Positions 38,041-50,700 of a DNA stretch of 64,000 nt are shown here, piece by piece. Position numbers and translations under genes: made by a program. Every line of letters starts with the position of its first letter. Positions within the stretch are counted from its first letter, which is position 1. The stretch covers positions 12,608,026 to 12,672,025 of the forward strand of contig VZDJ01000594.1 in the NCBI GenBank assembly GCA_008694505.1, read 5' to 3'. This stretch comes from Cyanoderma ruficeps (taxonomy: Eukaryota; Chordata; Aves; Passeriformes; Timaliidae). Under the pieces are notes generated by a model. The model ran no database searches. It worked only from the letters and a program-made list of their open reading frames with translations, and had not been told where the DNA came from.

Positions 38041-39639
38041 AACACTTCCCTAAAGACCACTTTTGCTGCTCTCCCTTGGAGCAGCCCTGTGTTGAACCTG
38101 ACACCCCCATCCTTCTCTGTGCTGATTTCTGTTACTAATTTCTCTTGCTGCAACAAGTGTTAAACCCCAGCTGCTAAGCAGCAGGTCTGGGCTGTGTTTC
38201 AACCCCCTCCTCTTTCCCAGGAGCTGTTGATGTGCCTGTGCATGCACCCTTCATGCTGTGTCCTCCATCCTGACACAGCTTTTTCCTTTCCTCTCCCTCT
38301 CTCACTTTCTGAAGGGTTCAGGCTGGGGGTGTGATGTGTGTGGTGGGGATTTTTTAGGGATATATCTGCATTGACAGCTGTCCCAACCTGAACAGAGCAG
38401 AAAACTTGTGAAATATTTGAATTACTGACTAGTTCGATGGTCTCCTGGGTAGTGGGGCACAGGGGCAAATGTTGCTGCTGGCAGACACTGAAGTTGGAAG
38501 GAGTACTCTGCTGCAGAGGGTACCTCTGAATTCCTCAGTTGTGGTGAGGCCAGCCAGAAGGGTCCCCTGGGCCTGCTGTATTTCGTTTGGGTCCTAAAAT
38601 TACTTCAAGTGAATTCACACTTCATTTCCCGTGCTTGATCCAGCCCCTCTCCCTGGGTTTTCTCCATGTGTGATGTGTTGGAGTCATGGAGATGTGGGAA
38701 CACCTGCAAGCCTGGATGGTGTCTGAAGCAGAACACACCATTCCCGTGTGTGGAGCTGCTGTGGGGTGCTGCACTGAGCACACAGGGGCTCCATCCCCTG
38801 GCTCCCCTTGTGCAGCAGCTGGAGGCAGGCGCTGAGCAAGCCTTGCCCGCAGCCTTTGTGAAGTGAGCAGCTTGGCTTAGTGCTTCCCTGCGGGCTGCTC
38901 TGTAACCTGTCTGTCCCTGCTTGTTTGTGCCACCGCCTGAGCCCCGGGGATGGGGCGGGCAGGATCCCCTGTGCTGCTCCAGGACCTGGCACCAGAGCTC
39001 TCCATGTCCCTGCTCGGTGCAGGCCGGTGCATGCATGTGTTTTACGAGGCTGAGTTCACTGTGCCCGTTCTTTGTCTCTCTCTCACCCCTTAAAACCTCC
39101 AAATCTTACTTCTTTTTTTTTTCTTTTTAATTCCTATCATGTGAATGTGCACTTCGTGCACATCTCTTCGTGCAGGATCTCTGATGGGAATCAAAGTGCA
39201 GATCTTTCCACTTTAACACCACTACACTGTGCTAGGCCATATTAACTCTGTTGAGAGGGCATCTGGGCAGTAAAGTGCAAACATGGTCCTTGTTTGGCTC
39301 TTGCACTCAGCAAAGACTTCTCTTTCTTGTTTTAAAGCAATGCACTGGCTGTCCCATTTTGAGCCTGGCTTTCTTCCAAATGAGGCTGTGTGTGGGCACG
39401 TGTGGATTATCTTTGTCTCTATGGCTACCCTGAAAACTTTTGAACCGGAAAATTCAGTGGAGGGATTGAGCTCTAAGATACTGGTTTCCTATGGCTTTTA
39501 TGGAAATAGTTGCTGGGTGGTAGGACTGTACCTTGTTCCTGTCTCCTAAGGGGCCGAAGCAGAAATTCAGCCAGTATCAGACATCAGAAAACCAACAATG
39601 TACTCACAAGCACACTCAGGAAAGATACATAAAACTCCT
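38041..39639. other. Intron 1, no gene recognised
   Basis: GC-richer DNA with overlapping frames on both strands (38605-39130) that show no domain. A T-run lies at about 39112-39128. Confidence 0.5.
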
Positions 39640-39760
39640 TAAAAATCAAGCTTTGTTGGTTATATCACTCAAGTGTATTAATATTAATTAGGTCATTTAA
39701 CTAATTACCTGTTCATCTGTATGTAAGGGGCAATTGATAGCTTACTGATGGGTCCCAGCT
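39640..39760. promoter_or_regulatory. Candidate intronic conserved element rich in TAAT cores
   Basis: Contains TATTAATATTAATTAGG and TTAACTAATTACC, four or more TAAT/ATTA cores within 60 bases, in unique DNA without an open frame. This resembles a homeodomain-bound enhancer core. The evidence is motif density only. Confidence 0.27.
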
Positions 39761-42700
39761 GGAAACTAGAGCATGAGAAACAGACCTTGAGAGTCACGTG
39801 TGGGCAAGAGGGGGTTGATTATCACTTCCAAGAGCTCTTGTTTGCTAGGGCTTTAAATCATTTTGGCAATTCCTGAGGTTTCATATGGAATGGAGAAGTG
39901 CTGTCTCTGATGAGGGTTAAACACATGCTTTTTAAGAGAGAATTAATGCATGTAAGCTATTCACTGGTGCATGCTTGCTAAGAGCTGCTGTCAACATTAT
40001 GAGATGATAACAAGTAACAGCACTTACAAATATCATCATCATCATCATCCTTATGTTTTGTCTCTTTTCAGGCACCTCCCCAGCTGGGGATTTAAAGATG
40101 TTTCTAATTAGTTGCTGTTTCAAGATCTGGGAGATGAGAGTTGCTGAGGCTCTGTTGCAGAGATGTCTGTATTCTGTCCCTCCCTGGATCTTATTTTGGG
40201 ATGAGCATTGTCTGCTCCCCTCATGAAGGTCACACACTCTACAGTGAGTGCAAGGAGATAAAGCAGGGGACACTGGAAGGGGAACCTTGTGTTTGATGTT
40301 TCCTATGGGCTTTAGGCCTTTTAGAAGGGAGACAATCACTGAGGATTTACTGGTTTGTCCTGCACCATCATTAGGATGAGCCAAGTGCTTTTTCTTCCTC
40401 TGCCTTGTCCAGTTGCAGTGCCACACAAATACTGTCTGGAAAACCAGTAGGTTTTCCAGCCCAACTGTGTCTCTGGGTATTTTCACGCTAGGCTGGACAA
40501 GATTTTGTAGTGAGCAAATGTGTAGTCACTTGTTAGTCTCTCTAGACTGACTGTGGGAGTCAGGTCCCATGGGTGATTTTTTCAGTGTGTTTTTTAAACA
40601 TAAGTGGTGACATTTCCCATGTTATATTCATCTCATGCCTGGTATAATAATCTTCGGAGCCTTTCAAACTGTTTGTTACTCATTTAATGCAAATTGGCAG
40701 AGATGCTTTTAATTTTTGTACACAAAATACTACAAATTTGTTGTTGGAAAACCAAATGGAAAGAATTCCTCCATGCCAGTCCCCTGAACAGACAGCCTCC
40801 TGTTCTGCTCCTTGGAGAACCCTCCAGTCCATTGTCATTTTGGGCAGAAGATGTGTTGAAACTGGCCTCATCCTCCCCTCAGTTCAAGAGTATTTTGGTC
40901 AAAATCTTGCCATTTTAATGCAATTGTTCCTTTCTGGCTTGTTCAGCCTTTTCTTTCCTATTGTTTTCAACCTCTTGAAAAGCTGTTGCTTAGACCCCTG
41001 CTGATGGCAGGTTTTCGTCTGTCAGATTTTTCCTGATTCCTTCCTCAGCTCCCAGAGTCGCGTTCCTTTTCTCCAAGTGCTTCTTGATAATGTAGCACAA
41101 CACAACCCTCAAGTTCAGACTAAGCTGCCACAGAAAGTGCAGTCCCCAGAGGTTCCATGTTGGAGTTTTGATGGCGCAATGTGTTTGAGCTACTGCTTTT
41201 TTTCAGAGTAAGGTAGAACAGGGTCACAAGTTAATGTTGCTCTCAGTGAAGCTACAGTGAAGGCTTGGTCTGAGATGGGGAAACAAAGAGGGGGAAGTGT
41301 GTCCTTACCTGAAACAAGAGCTGCAGTTGCTCAAAGCAAGGAGAGAAATAACATTAAATATAATTGATGGTGTGGCATAAGTGGTAGAGACAAGGCAAGG
41401 AGGTAGCTGCCTCTGGACATCTGCACATGAACAAGCAGCTGTCTTGGGAAGAAATTCATCTGCCCTGGGAAGAAACTACTCTGTAGGGGAACTGGTTAGG
41501 GCAGGTTTACTTCAGCACAAAGTTGCATCATGCAGCCTTTTTTCCCCCCCTTAGGCCATGTGGGGATTTCCTGGCTAGTCCTGTTCATGCTGCTTTCTCT
41601 GGGTGCTTGAGAGATCTCATAAATAGGTGCTTGTGAACAGCCGTGGGGGATGAGCATCAGGCTGGCCTAGCTCATTAAGGGAAAATGGGTTCAGAGCAGC
41701 TAAGGTGATCTGGGGGCATTAACTGGTGGAAGAGGAGGACAGGATTTTTCCTTTTCATCGCAGCAGCCTTCTGAAGGCACGCTAGGATCTGGGGAGATAG
41801 GTAAATGCAGCTGTATTCATGGAAGCATTGAAATAAGATTCTCCCTGCTCTTGGCAAGAGTCCTTTGCCCTGCTGTGTTGCCTCAGCAAGGCACACTCAT
41901 CTTCCAGTCATTAGTCATTCGCTTGTTATTTCATTTTGTGAAGGAGATTATAACCAGCTGAGGCGATATGGCAACGTGAGAGGCCAGGCTGCTGTCTTAA
42001 ACTGCTGTATTGTCCCTTTGTCTTCGCTTTGTCCTCCTTCCAAACCCATGGCCATCCAGACCATACAATGGAGAGCAGGCAAGAGCATTCCTTAGGGTGG
42101 GAGGAGCAGACAGGTTGGATTTTTGCAAGTCAAGTTGCCCAACACTGGAGCTATTCACTGTGGAACAAACAAGGGTTGAGCATTGTGATGGTGTAGTCAG
42201 TGTTGATTTCAGAGAATTTCTAAACTGCAATGACTTTATGTAGAGCAAAGGCTCAGGGCTGGAGGGCTTCATCATGTGGCTGCTTTTTTCAGCCTTTAAA
42301 TCAACCAGGCCTCAGGAGGTTCATAAGGAGCAGGTGGATTTGAGGGAGCTGAGCTTCTGAACCTGAAGATCCATAGTACCTAATCCAGTCATGAAGCAGT
42401 AGAGATTAGGGGTGCTCACCCTTTCCTTTGGAGCCTGAAGGTTGTTCTTCAGTGAAAAAGTCTTTAGGAGACAAGATAATCTCTTAAATTAGCCTGTTGA
42501 GCAAATTGTATGCTGGGACTCTGTTGTCCTGGAGGAACCTCAGGTCAGCACACTGATTTTAAGTGTTTACAATAGCATTTGATCAAATGGCTCAGGTGAA
42601 GAGTTAGATTTATCACTTCTAGGAGACCTTTGCTCTCAGAGTTTTACAGTTCCTTCAGGACCAAATCTTGGCCCTTCTGAAGCTGTTCACGGACTGGAAG

Positions 42701-43316
42701 CAGCATTCTCCCTATGCATAGCTTATTAATGCCTGATGTTTCTCAGGGGCAAGTTGGAGACTACTGTTGCCACTTACATGCCTAGGCTCACATGTGTTTT
42801 GGCACGTACACTTCTTTGATATGAGAAAATGCAAATCACTTCTGCAAAATTGCTGTTTCTTGTTGTATGACGGAGGGAGGAAGGAAAAAATAAAGATGCA
42901 CCCAAATCTTTCCTGAAATTTTCAAGTTCGAGGAGTCTCTAACCTCTGCCAGGCTTGGTAATCACAGTGCCTGTTGCCAAGCAAGGATAGGAATTTTTCA
43001 GCAGGTAAGAAGGTAGCAGTGAGATGAACTGTGTTTGGTGCTGTGGGGAAACATCTGTGTTCCCCCCACCACCCTGCTGTGTGGTCCAGAGTGGGGGCTG
43101 TGTCAGGGTAAGTATTCAGAGGCAGTTGTCTGTATCTCCTGGGTTTCTGCATGGGGTCAGTTTTGCTTAGTCTGCAGAGCCTGAAGAAAAAAATTAAGTC
43201 AAATGCACAGCTCAGGATTATTGTCTGGGGTTATCTTAGTTTGGGCAGCTGCAGTGCATGAGGTTTTTTGTGAAGAGGCAATTTCTGGAGCAAGGCAGGT
43301 GAGGTAATTGCCACAA

Positions 43317-43318
<2 letters not shown>
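39761..43318. other. Intron 1, no gene recognised
   Basis: Unique intronic DNA with an (ATC)6 microsatellite at 40032-40049. The 184-codon minus-strand frame at 39932-40486 reads through that microsatellite as a poly-Met stretch and shows no family features. Confidence 0.5.
40032..40049. repeat. (ATC)6 microsatellite
   Basis: Six perfect ATC units. Confidence 0.9.
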
Positions 43319-43366
<48 letters not shown>

Positions 43367-43367
43367 N
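43319..43367. repeat. Poly-T tract of 48 bases ending in an undetermined base
   Basis: An unbroken run of 48 T is followed by a single N. It could be the complement of a retroposon poly(A) tail inserted on the minus strand, or a collapsed homopolymer at an assembly junction. No retroposon body is visible to its right. The length is not reliable. Confidence 0.9.
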
Positions 43368-44639
43368 CCTCCAGCCTTTGCAGGGCTAAAGAGAGAAAGA
43401 AATCAGAGTTTCCCCCAGTCCTCTGCCCCCTTTTACTTGAACCTGTATGTACAGTGATAATAGCATGACAAAATAAAGGGGAATTATTTACGTGGCACCA
43501 AAAGCACAGTCAGTGTCAGAGCAAGGGACTTGCACTTAAATACCTATTCATTTTAGCTATGTAGCTGTCCTTGCTATAGTTACAAGGATTTTTTCCTATC
43601 TGCTGTCTTGACGCTAACAGTCATTCTGTCAAGGATGGGATTTTTATGGTCTCTTTTTTATAGATGTGAACTGCTGGATAGAGTGATAAAATTATTTCCT
43701 CAAGGTCTCTTAAGGATCGAGAATCAAGGTAGGAGGGCTCCATTCCAATTCTCTCGAATCCTAGTCATTAACTTGGCTCTGAGACTGTTTATGGGACCTT
43801 CCTGGTGTCAGGATTGACTTCCTTGAAGTCAGCTGTATTGTACCACCATAAATTACCTTCAGCAGATTATGGCCAGGGCCACATTAGTTGCTTTCAAGGA
43901 CTTCACTGTGAAACAGAGCACACCAAAATTGGAGCGGGATCAGGAACAAAGAAAGTACTGAAAACAAAACTCTTTGGTTGGTCCCACAGTCAGTAATAGA
44001 ATGGGCACTGAGACTTTCTTAGTCTACCAGAATCCATTTTTGTCTTAGTCTAATTCATCCTCTTTCATTTGCATTTCCCCTTTTTTTGGCTAACATTGGT
44101 TTTGATGAAGAAATGTGCCAGGCCCTGTGACATCCATGACAAGGCCATTCACAGTCCCTCATGTTGAGCCAACACTACTGACTCCATCTCAAACAGACCA
44201 AAGATGAGGCCACAATTAGTGGACTTAAATGTTCTGCAGTGACAGGGTTTTGTGGTGGTGTTTTTCTGTGGTGGTGTATTTTGTTTCCTTTGATAGTAAC
44301 CTCAGAAAGGAGGAAGGTCTGGGTGGCTGTGGTCAGAAGTCAAGGACCCAGCCCAGAATTGGTGATACCAGAAGCACTGGCATGTAGCCTTTATGGACTG
44401 GTAGTGTGCTGTCCTAGGTATAGCAGTGTAAAAACGAGAAAGGCAACATTTGTGGGGAAGGTGGAATTAAAACTGAAAATTAAGAAAAGGAAGGAAATTC
44501 TATGGGGAGGCAGTGGTCATGTAAATAAATGTCTCTGTAATGTTATTGGAAAGATAAAAGTTTCCAAAATAATATTGCTGTGGGAACTTAGGAATGTATC
44601 TTAATATCTAGGAATACACATTGGCAAAGACATTTTATT
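43368..44639. other. Intron 1, no gene recognised
   Basis: AT-richer unique DNA. The 121-codon frame at 44239-44604 starts in low-complexity T/G sequence and has no recognised domain. It lies just upstream of the LINE-like remnant and may be part of the same old insertion. Confidence 0.45.
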
Positions 44640-45440
44640 AATAAGGTAAAACATAAATATGCCTGGATGTGGTAGTCCAGATTTTTTCATTAAATAGAGC
44701 ACCAGCAAATGGAGGTGCTATTTTAGGTTTTGTTTTGGTAACTAGTGTTGATATTAAGAGGGCCTGATTGTACAGAGGAATCTTGGACCTAGTACTCATA
44801 AAATGGATTCCTTTTAAATTAAATACAAATCTAAACAAAAGTAGATCTGGAACTAGGATACTTGTCTTTGAAAGGGCAAACTTTGAAAAATGAAAAAACC
44901 TGGTGGGTGAAGTCATCTGGGCAGAGAATGGTGGATACAGAATGCAGAGGATACGGAGTCTCTAATTCAAAATGCAGAAACTCTCTGGACCAGGGGTCCT
45001 AAGCAGAAAAGGAAAACAGGGCAGGAAAGGGCTCCTTGCTGAAAGCTGGTGAACAGCCACCTTAAAAAGGATAGTTGGGATTAAACAGAGTCTGTAAAGA
45101 ATGGAAAAAAGGACTAATTGGCAAAAAAAGCAATGTCTTAGAGGTCAGGAAGGGTAGGGATAAAAAGAGATTTGCCAAAAGTCGTGCTGCGTTAGGTCTG
45201 GCAAAAGAAATTAAAACAAATAGCAATAGGTTTCTCAGCTACATAAATAAAATTAAACTTGAAGCTGCTGTGTAGCAAGGACCAGCTGGAAGATCAAAGA
45301 TGATGTAGGTATGGATCCATTATTAACCAAACTTTGCTTCGTTGTTAAATGCAATTGGAAGGGATGAGGACATGAAAATCTTGGAAACTGAGGGTAAAAA
45401 CTAAAAGTCAAAGAATCAAATTGATTGAAATCAATCAGAG
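44640..45440 (+). mobile_element. Degenerate LINE-like remnant (CR1/L2/L3-type linker region)
   Basis: Reading the plus strand across stops and frameshifts gives a stretch like RILVFERANFEK. This recalls the conserved segment after the endonuclease domain of CR1/L2-type LINEs. About 200 bases on, the open frame 45075-45275 is Lys/Arg-rich and ends LAKEIKTNSNRFLSYINKIK. That fits the 'basic linker ... K-x-N-x-x-x-F-x-x-Y-I-N/S' pattern preceding the reverse transcriptase fingers. It is broken by many stops and is not functional. Subfamily and ends are uncertain; it could be a more ancient amniote LINE than the two CR1 copies. Confidence 0.45.
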
Positions 45441-47516
45441 GGAAGGAGCACCGGCCCTAGTGGAAACTGTAGGTGTGAAGATGTTGAATACTTGTGGCTG
45501 CACTGTTAGGCTCATTGCTAAAAAGAGAGAAAGCCCAGAAAAACTCTTTCGGATAAATGATGTGGATGGTTGAGAGGGTCCAGGAGTAGGTTAAAGCAGA
45601 ATAGAAGAGAGTGCTGGGATGGGCAGTGAAAGACCAGGCTGAAGACATTGATGAATGGGACTTTTGCTGGTGAAACCTGCCAGTGGACAGCTAAGACCTG
45701 CGTGTGTTAATTGATCCCAGAGTGAGGGGAGACTTCCATCCTGCTTTGAAGAAACCACCCAGGCTCACGCTGTAACCACAGAGAAGTGTCCCATGGGGAG
45801 GGAAGTGTTAACCCCCGGGAAAGCAGCTGGCAAACCCTCAGCAGCAGTCATGAGCCTGAAAAATGGATGTAGGCCTGCACAGGTGCAGGGAAGAGTTCCA
45901 GGGGAGTGGGAGCTTGTGCTGCAGGGAGGACTTGGCGGCTTTGTAGAGTTACAGGAGACAAACAAAGACAGGGAGGGGAAAGAGCACTATGAGCAAGAAA
46001 ATAGTGTTGTCACGAGGATGTCATACCCTAACTCAGCCCTAGACCCTGTCTAGAAAATACAGCGTCTGCTGGCTGGAGCACTGTCTTTTTAGGGTGACAT
46101 CTCCAGGTGATACCTCAAGGGCAGGACAGATAGTTTTCTGCTCCCAGGGAGGCTGCTGTGATGTGGCTGATGGCAAGTCTCATGTCCAGTGGTTCAGGAG
46201 GCCCTTGCAGAAATCATCCCAGGGAGGATTTTTTTCCTTAAACGAGTAATTTTCTAAAATATTTTAGTTCTTCTCATGAGCCCAGCAGGTTTTGTCAACG
46301 CACAGGACATAGTGCTGCCCCTGCCATGCTAATGCTCCTTCAGCTTGGCAGAAGGCAGGTTTTGTCATGGGAGAGTGATTGTTAAAGATCAGTGTGACCA
46401 AATGATGATCAAGACCAAATTCAAAATAAAATTGTGCTCAAAAGAGTTTGGGGTTTAATTCACAGTACAGTTGGGTTGAGGCTAAAGCAGTATTCCTGTT
46501 TCACAAAAAGTTTTACTGTACTGAATTTTCAAAGGGAACGGTGGTGGTGTTGTTAATACTGGTTTTTAGGTGTGGGTCCCTGGTCTGCCTGTTTTTTCAA
46601 TTGCTTTTATTTTAAATTGTAGCGAACCAAGTGGCATGACATTCTCTGACCTAAAGCGAGTTTCCATCTATTTATTTATTTACTGAGATTTTATTGCTCA
46701 GCATTTCAGAGTAGCAGAAGTGTCCTATGTGTTTGTTTTCTTTAGGCCCTAGAGTTTACTCTGCAGCCAAGCCAAACTACTCTAGGTTTGGGGGGAGCTG
46801 AAATGAGGAAATCTGTACTTTGTGACCTTAAACTTTAAATGAAAGGGGATTTGGGAAATAAGTGAGTATTTGCAACCCATAAGCTGGGGAAGGCTTTAAA
46901 ACAAAGCCCTCATACAATGCCAATGACTAGATAATGTGGTAAAGTTGGGAACACAGATAGAGAATTGGTTGCTCAAGGGGAGGAGGTATCAGGTGTGTTG
47001 TGTGAGGCCAACAGCCCTGACAGAAACAGGGAAAAGGACAGCTGACAGCTCTGATACTTTAATTGCAAATGAAACAAAAGCTGGTAGGGGAGAAACTGAG
47101 AAGGGTCACATGCCTTTAAGACCTCCAAAATGCTCTTCTCCAGCTTACACTGGGCATTTCTAGACTGATTTATTCCTGTGATTCAGTGAGGGTTAGATTT
47201 TAAGCATTTGCTTCTCTCCACTTCCAAGCTCCCCCAGCATGGCCATGCTGCCTTTGGGGCAAAGGAGCAAGATGCACTTCAGACTATTTATGGCTTGTTC
47301 TACAGTTTCATTCTGGGAACATCATGGGGAACCTGATGGCTGTTTTGATGCCAAATATTCATCAGCAGCCTTCTGCCATTTTACAAGTTAATTTGTCTGG
47401 ATGACTTCTCTGATGACTTCTCACATTTTCCACCAGCTGATGCTGTAAGAGTTTGTTCTTTTGTCTGTCTCTGGGGCTGTTTCACTGTAGGGGTGCTTCT
47501 CCATTTTCTGTCCAAT
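45441..47516. other. Intron 1, no gene recognised
   Basis: An ATTT microsatellite lies at 46668-46682. The 86-codon frame at 45793-46053 is open but has no identifiable family; it may belong to the same decayed LINE region. Confidence 0.45.
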
Positions 47517-47708
47517 TTAAGGATTCAGGCTGACCTTGTCAATTGTGGCAACCGATTGAGGCCACTTCTGTAAGGAGTCGTCATCTGGGGACCTCCATTC
47601 CAGCTCCACCACAGTAGGTGTGATCCGAGCACTGTCCTTTTCTTTGGTGGAGGTTCTTGGTTTAGGGATCATTCCACATGGTGTCAGGTCATCTCTTAGG
47701 GCATCCAT
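47517..47708 (-). other. Unexplained protein-like open frame, possible pseudogene fragment or old exon relic
   Basis: A 63-codon minus-strand frame that, unlike its neighbours, has a soluble-protein composition: charged, with Pro/Ser/Thr, an acidic patch DDDSLQKW and a basic KPRTSTKEK. I do not recognise the family. No consensus splice sites or promoter clearly frame it, and the flanking frames are closed. It may be a fragment of a processed pseudogene or a chance frame. I do not claim it is expressed. Confidence 0.2.
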
Positions 47709-50700
47709 CTCTGATGCTCCCAGGTTAATTTTTCACAGCTTTACAGCCAGAAGGACAGTGTCCCCTTCTCAGGCATGCTTCCTCGTCTAGTTCAGAGCAC
47801 AGATTTTTGCTGTGTGAATGGCCGTTTTGACTAGAACACTACAAAAACCATTTGGTCTTGACTTTAAAATTACTCATAACATGATACACTATCACAACCC
47901 TTTTGTAAACTATACCAGTGGCTAATTACTTGGATTGTCCGTGTTTATCTAATTCAGTAGTTTTCATCTCAGTAAAAAGCTGCATATTTATAAGAGTTGT
48001 TAATTCCTTTTTGTCTTCCTAGACTTAACTACAGGTGTAGTCAAATTTTTCCTGGTTGCTCTTTTCTTTCTAGTATCTTATCTGACAAATCTGTCCTAAA
48101 TCTTCTGTGGTGCTCCATCATATATTTTAGGAATAAGAAAGATGCTTGCATGGAATTAATGTCCACAAGTTTTATTCACTTTTGCTTTTCATCATTGATA
48201 AGCAGTTTCTGTTCTCCTCTTCTCTTGCGCCTCCTTAAATAATAAATATCCTTGTTGCCCCATCAATTTACATAGTATTCTGCAGACCTCAAAAGAGGCA
48301 AATTCCTGTCTCACCGATTTCTTGTCTTTCCATGCATCTCCCATGCTGCTGTGGGGGTACTTGGAGCAGAGATGATACACCTTTGCAGGGAAGGACCCAC
48401 ATACTGCAGAGGCTGGGTGTATTTTGCTCCTTTGGAGCTCACTGGGAATGGAAGGCCTTCCTAATTCCCTTTTCACAGAGGGCATGACATAGCAGCTGGT
48501 GATATTGCATATGGAGAGAGAATGTGGAAGTGCCCTGAAACTGGAAGTGGCCATTCTACCTTCTCTGGTTCTGTAACAAGTCCTGTCTTTGAATGCAAAC
48601 GTTGCATTACCCTTCCTATGAGGTGTTAAATGCCGCCAGTAACTCTTCCCTGTTGACTACAAACCCTTCCCTTCAGCATTGCCTCTTTGTTGCTCCTCCA
48701 GGCATGCTTTCTAAGTGATGTGGGAGGGAGTAGTAGTGAAATGAATTGTTAATTCAGCTCTTGCAGTGTTAGGGATATCTCTGTTCTGGAGGAACCTGGT
48801 GATGAAGAGAACTGTGGCTGTGTAGGGATCAGCCAAATGAAGCTGGTAGAAATGAGATCAGCCCAAGGCTTTTTTTACCCTGGTATTCTTCCTACTGGTA
48901 TTCAGTAGGAAGATTCAAATGTAAATATGATGATTGCAAGCACATGTGGCTGTGGCTGTCCATCTTGAGACCTGTTCAGTGAAAACTGGATTTATGTGTT
49001 TGCCAAGAGCAACATGCTTTTCCCTTTAACCCTCAGGAAGCCTTTCAGCTTTAGTCTGGCTGACACCATCATGGTTTATTTAGCAAGGCAAAGCATGGTG
49101 AGGCTGAGGGAGTGGTGTGAGAGGCCACAGCTGGGCTTTGTGAGACACAGGAACGGGGCAAGGGAGAAAACAATTAGGAAATAGCAAGTGTTCTGGTGCA
49201 GAGTTTTAGAGTGGGAATTTGTAATGTTCAGTGGTAAATAGCTGGTTAATCAATACCAGATTGTCTCTTGGAAGCTGTCTTAATTACTTTAGCCTGTGCC
49301 AGACACTGATATCCTTGAAACCTGAAAAATCCCATGAGAAGGTGCTTTCATTGGTCCTCAGCCAACATGTTTCACTGTGTGACAAGAGCGAGTGCTGATG
49401 GGCTGGGGCCATCAGGGCAGCACTGGGGGTGGCACTGGAGGGGTCTCTGTGTCAGGGCACCCTGTGCAGCTCGTCAGGAGCTTGCAGTGTGTTCCTTGCT
49501 CTAGGGTGGTGTCCCAGCTCTCCACTTAGGCAGCAGCAAGAACTGCTGCTGCTGTTTTCCATGTGCTTTGGCTTTGTTCCTGTGCCCTTAGCTCATGCCA
49601 AAGCCTTCTGTAGTTGCGAAAAGGCTGGGCATTTTTATTTCTTTTTAAAGAAGAGGTGTCCTGGCTCCCAGCCCCTCACCAGAGCTGTGGTTGATTTTGG
49701 AGGCATGCGTGGCACACAGGAGGTGCACTTAGCATGCTGAAGGTCACCCCTTGGCTAAGGGGTCTTCAAAACCTGTCTCAACGGGGTATAAAGGCCGGCA
49801 CTGTGGCATTTAGGTCTTTCTGCTGACTTGCTCCTGTGGGCTGAGGGGAGAGCTATGAAGCAGGAACAAGAGGATCACTATTTCTCAGTTTCATTTGGCA
49901 TTCCATGAAAAGATCAAGCAGGGCACAGAACTGAACTATGAAGGTCGTGCCTGTAAGAAGTTAGAAACGGCCTGGATATATAAATGGCATCTAAAAGGAA
50001 GTATAGAAATTCACACATGTAAGAAATGGCTAAGAAATGGCCTGGCTAAGAAATGTGATAATCCATGTGCAGCCTCTGGCTTGGAAAGTCCCTGTGTCAT
50101 TGGTTTCCACAAGCAGAGCAGATGATCAGTCATTGCAGTCCTCCTGATGTCAGCTGCTGGTCACAGAGGAGCAGCTCATTCCTTGACTGCCCTGCTGTTT
50201 CCCAGGGAAGCAATGCTGCAGAAGCCATCTGCTGTCCCCTCTCTCTGTCTTGGTTGAAGGGGGGAGGTCAATGTGAGTTGCACAGCAGTACCTAAATTCT
50301 CTGCCTTCCCTGACTTTGGAAGACAGAGTGTCCTTTTAAGGATAACTTGAACTGGTGTTCCCACAGGTGGAGTCTAGCTGGGTTCAGCTGTAAAGTCTTA
50401 AGACGATTTATTTCATAGGAAAGATGTCTCTGCTTTGTGCATACAGGCTGTGCTGGAGGAAGAGAGGAGGAGGGCAGGGAGAGGTTTAGAGACTGTAGTT
50501 TGCTCGCTGTATCCCTCCAGAGGAATCCAGAAATTTGTTTTGTTAAAGACAGGTCTGTTTTCCTCTCTAGTGAAACAAGAGTGCCTGAGTAATTATCAAA
50601 CGCACAGGAACATCCTTTACCAGTTTGGGGTAGGAAGTGCAGAGTTAAATTACATTTTGACTCTCACTTCACTCTTCAGATATTTCTTTTTCCTGGGTTT

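Noticed and set aside
39932..40486. 184-codon minus-strand frame
   Set aside because: It contains a microsatellite-coded Met run, overlaps no splice signals and resembles no protein family I know.
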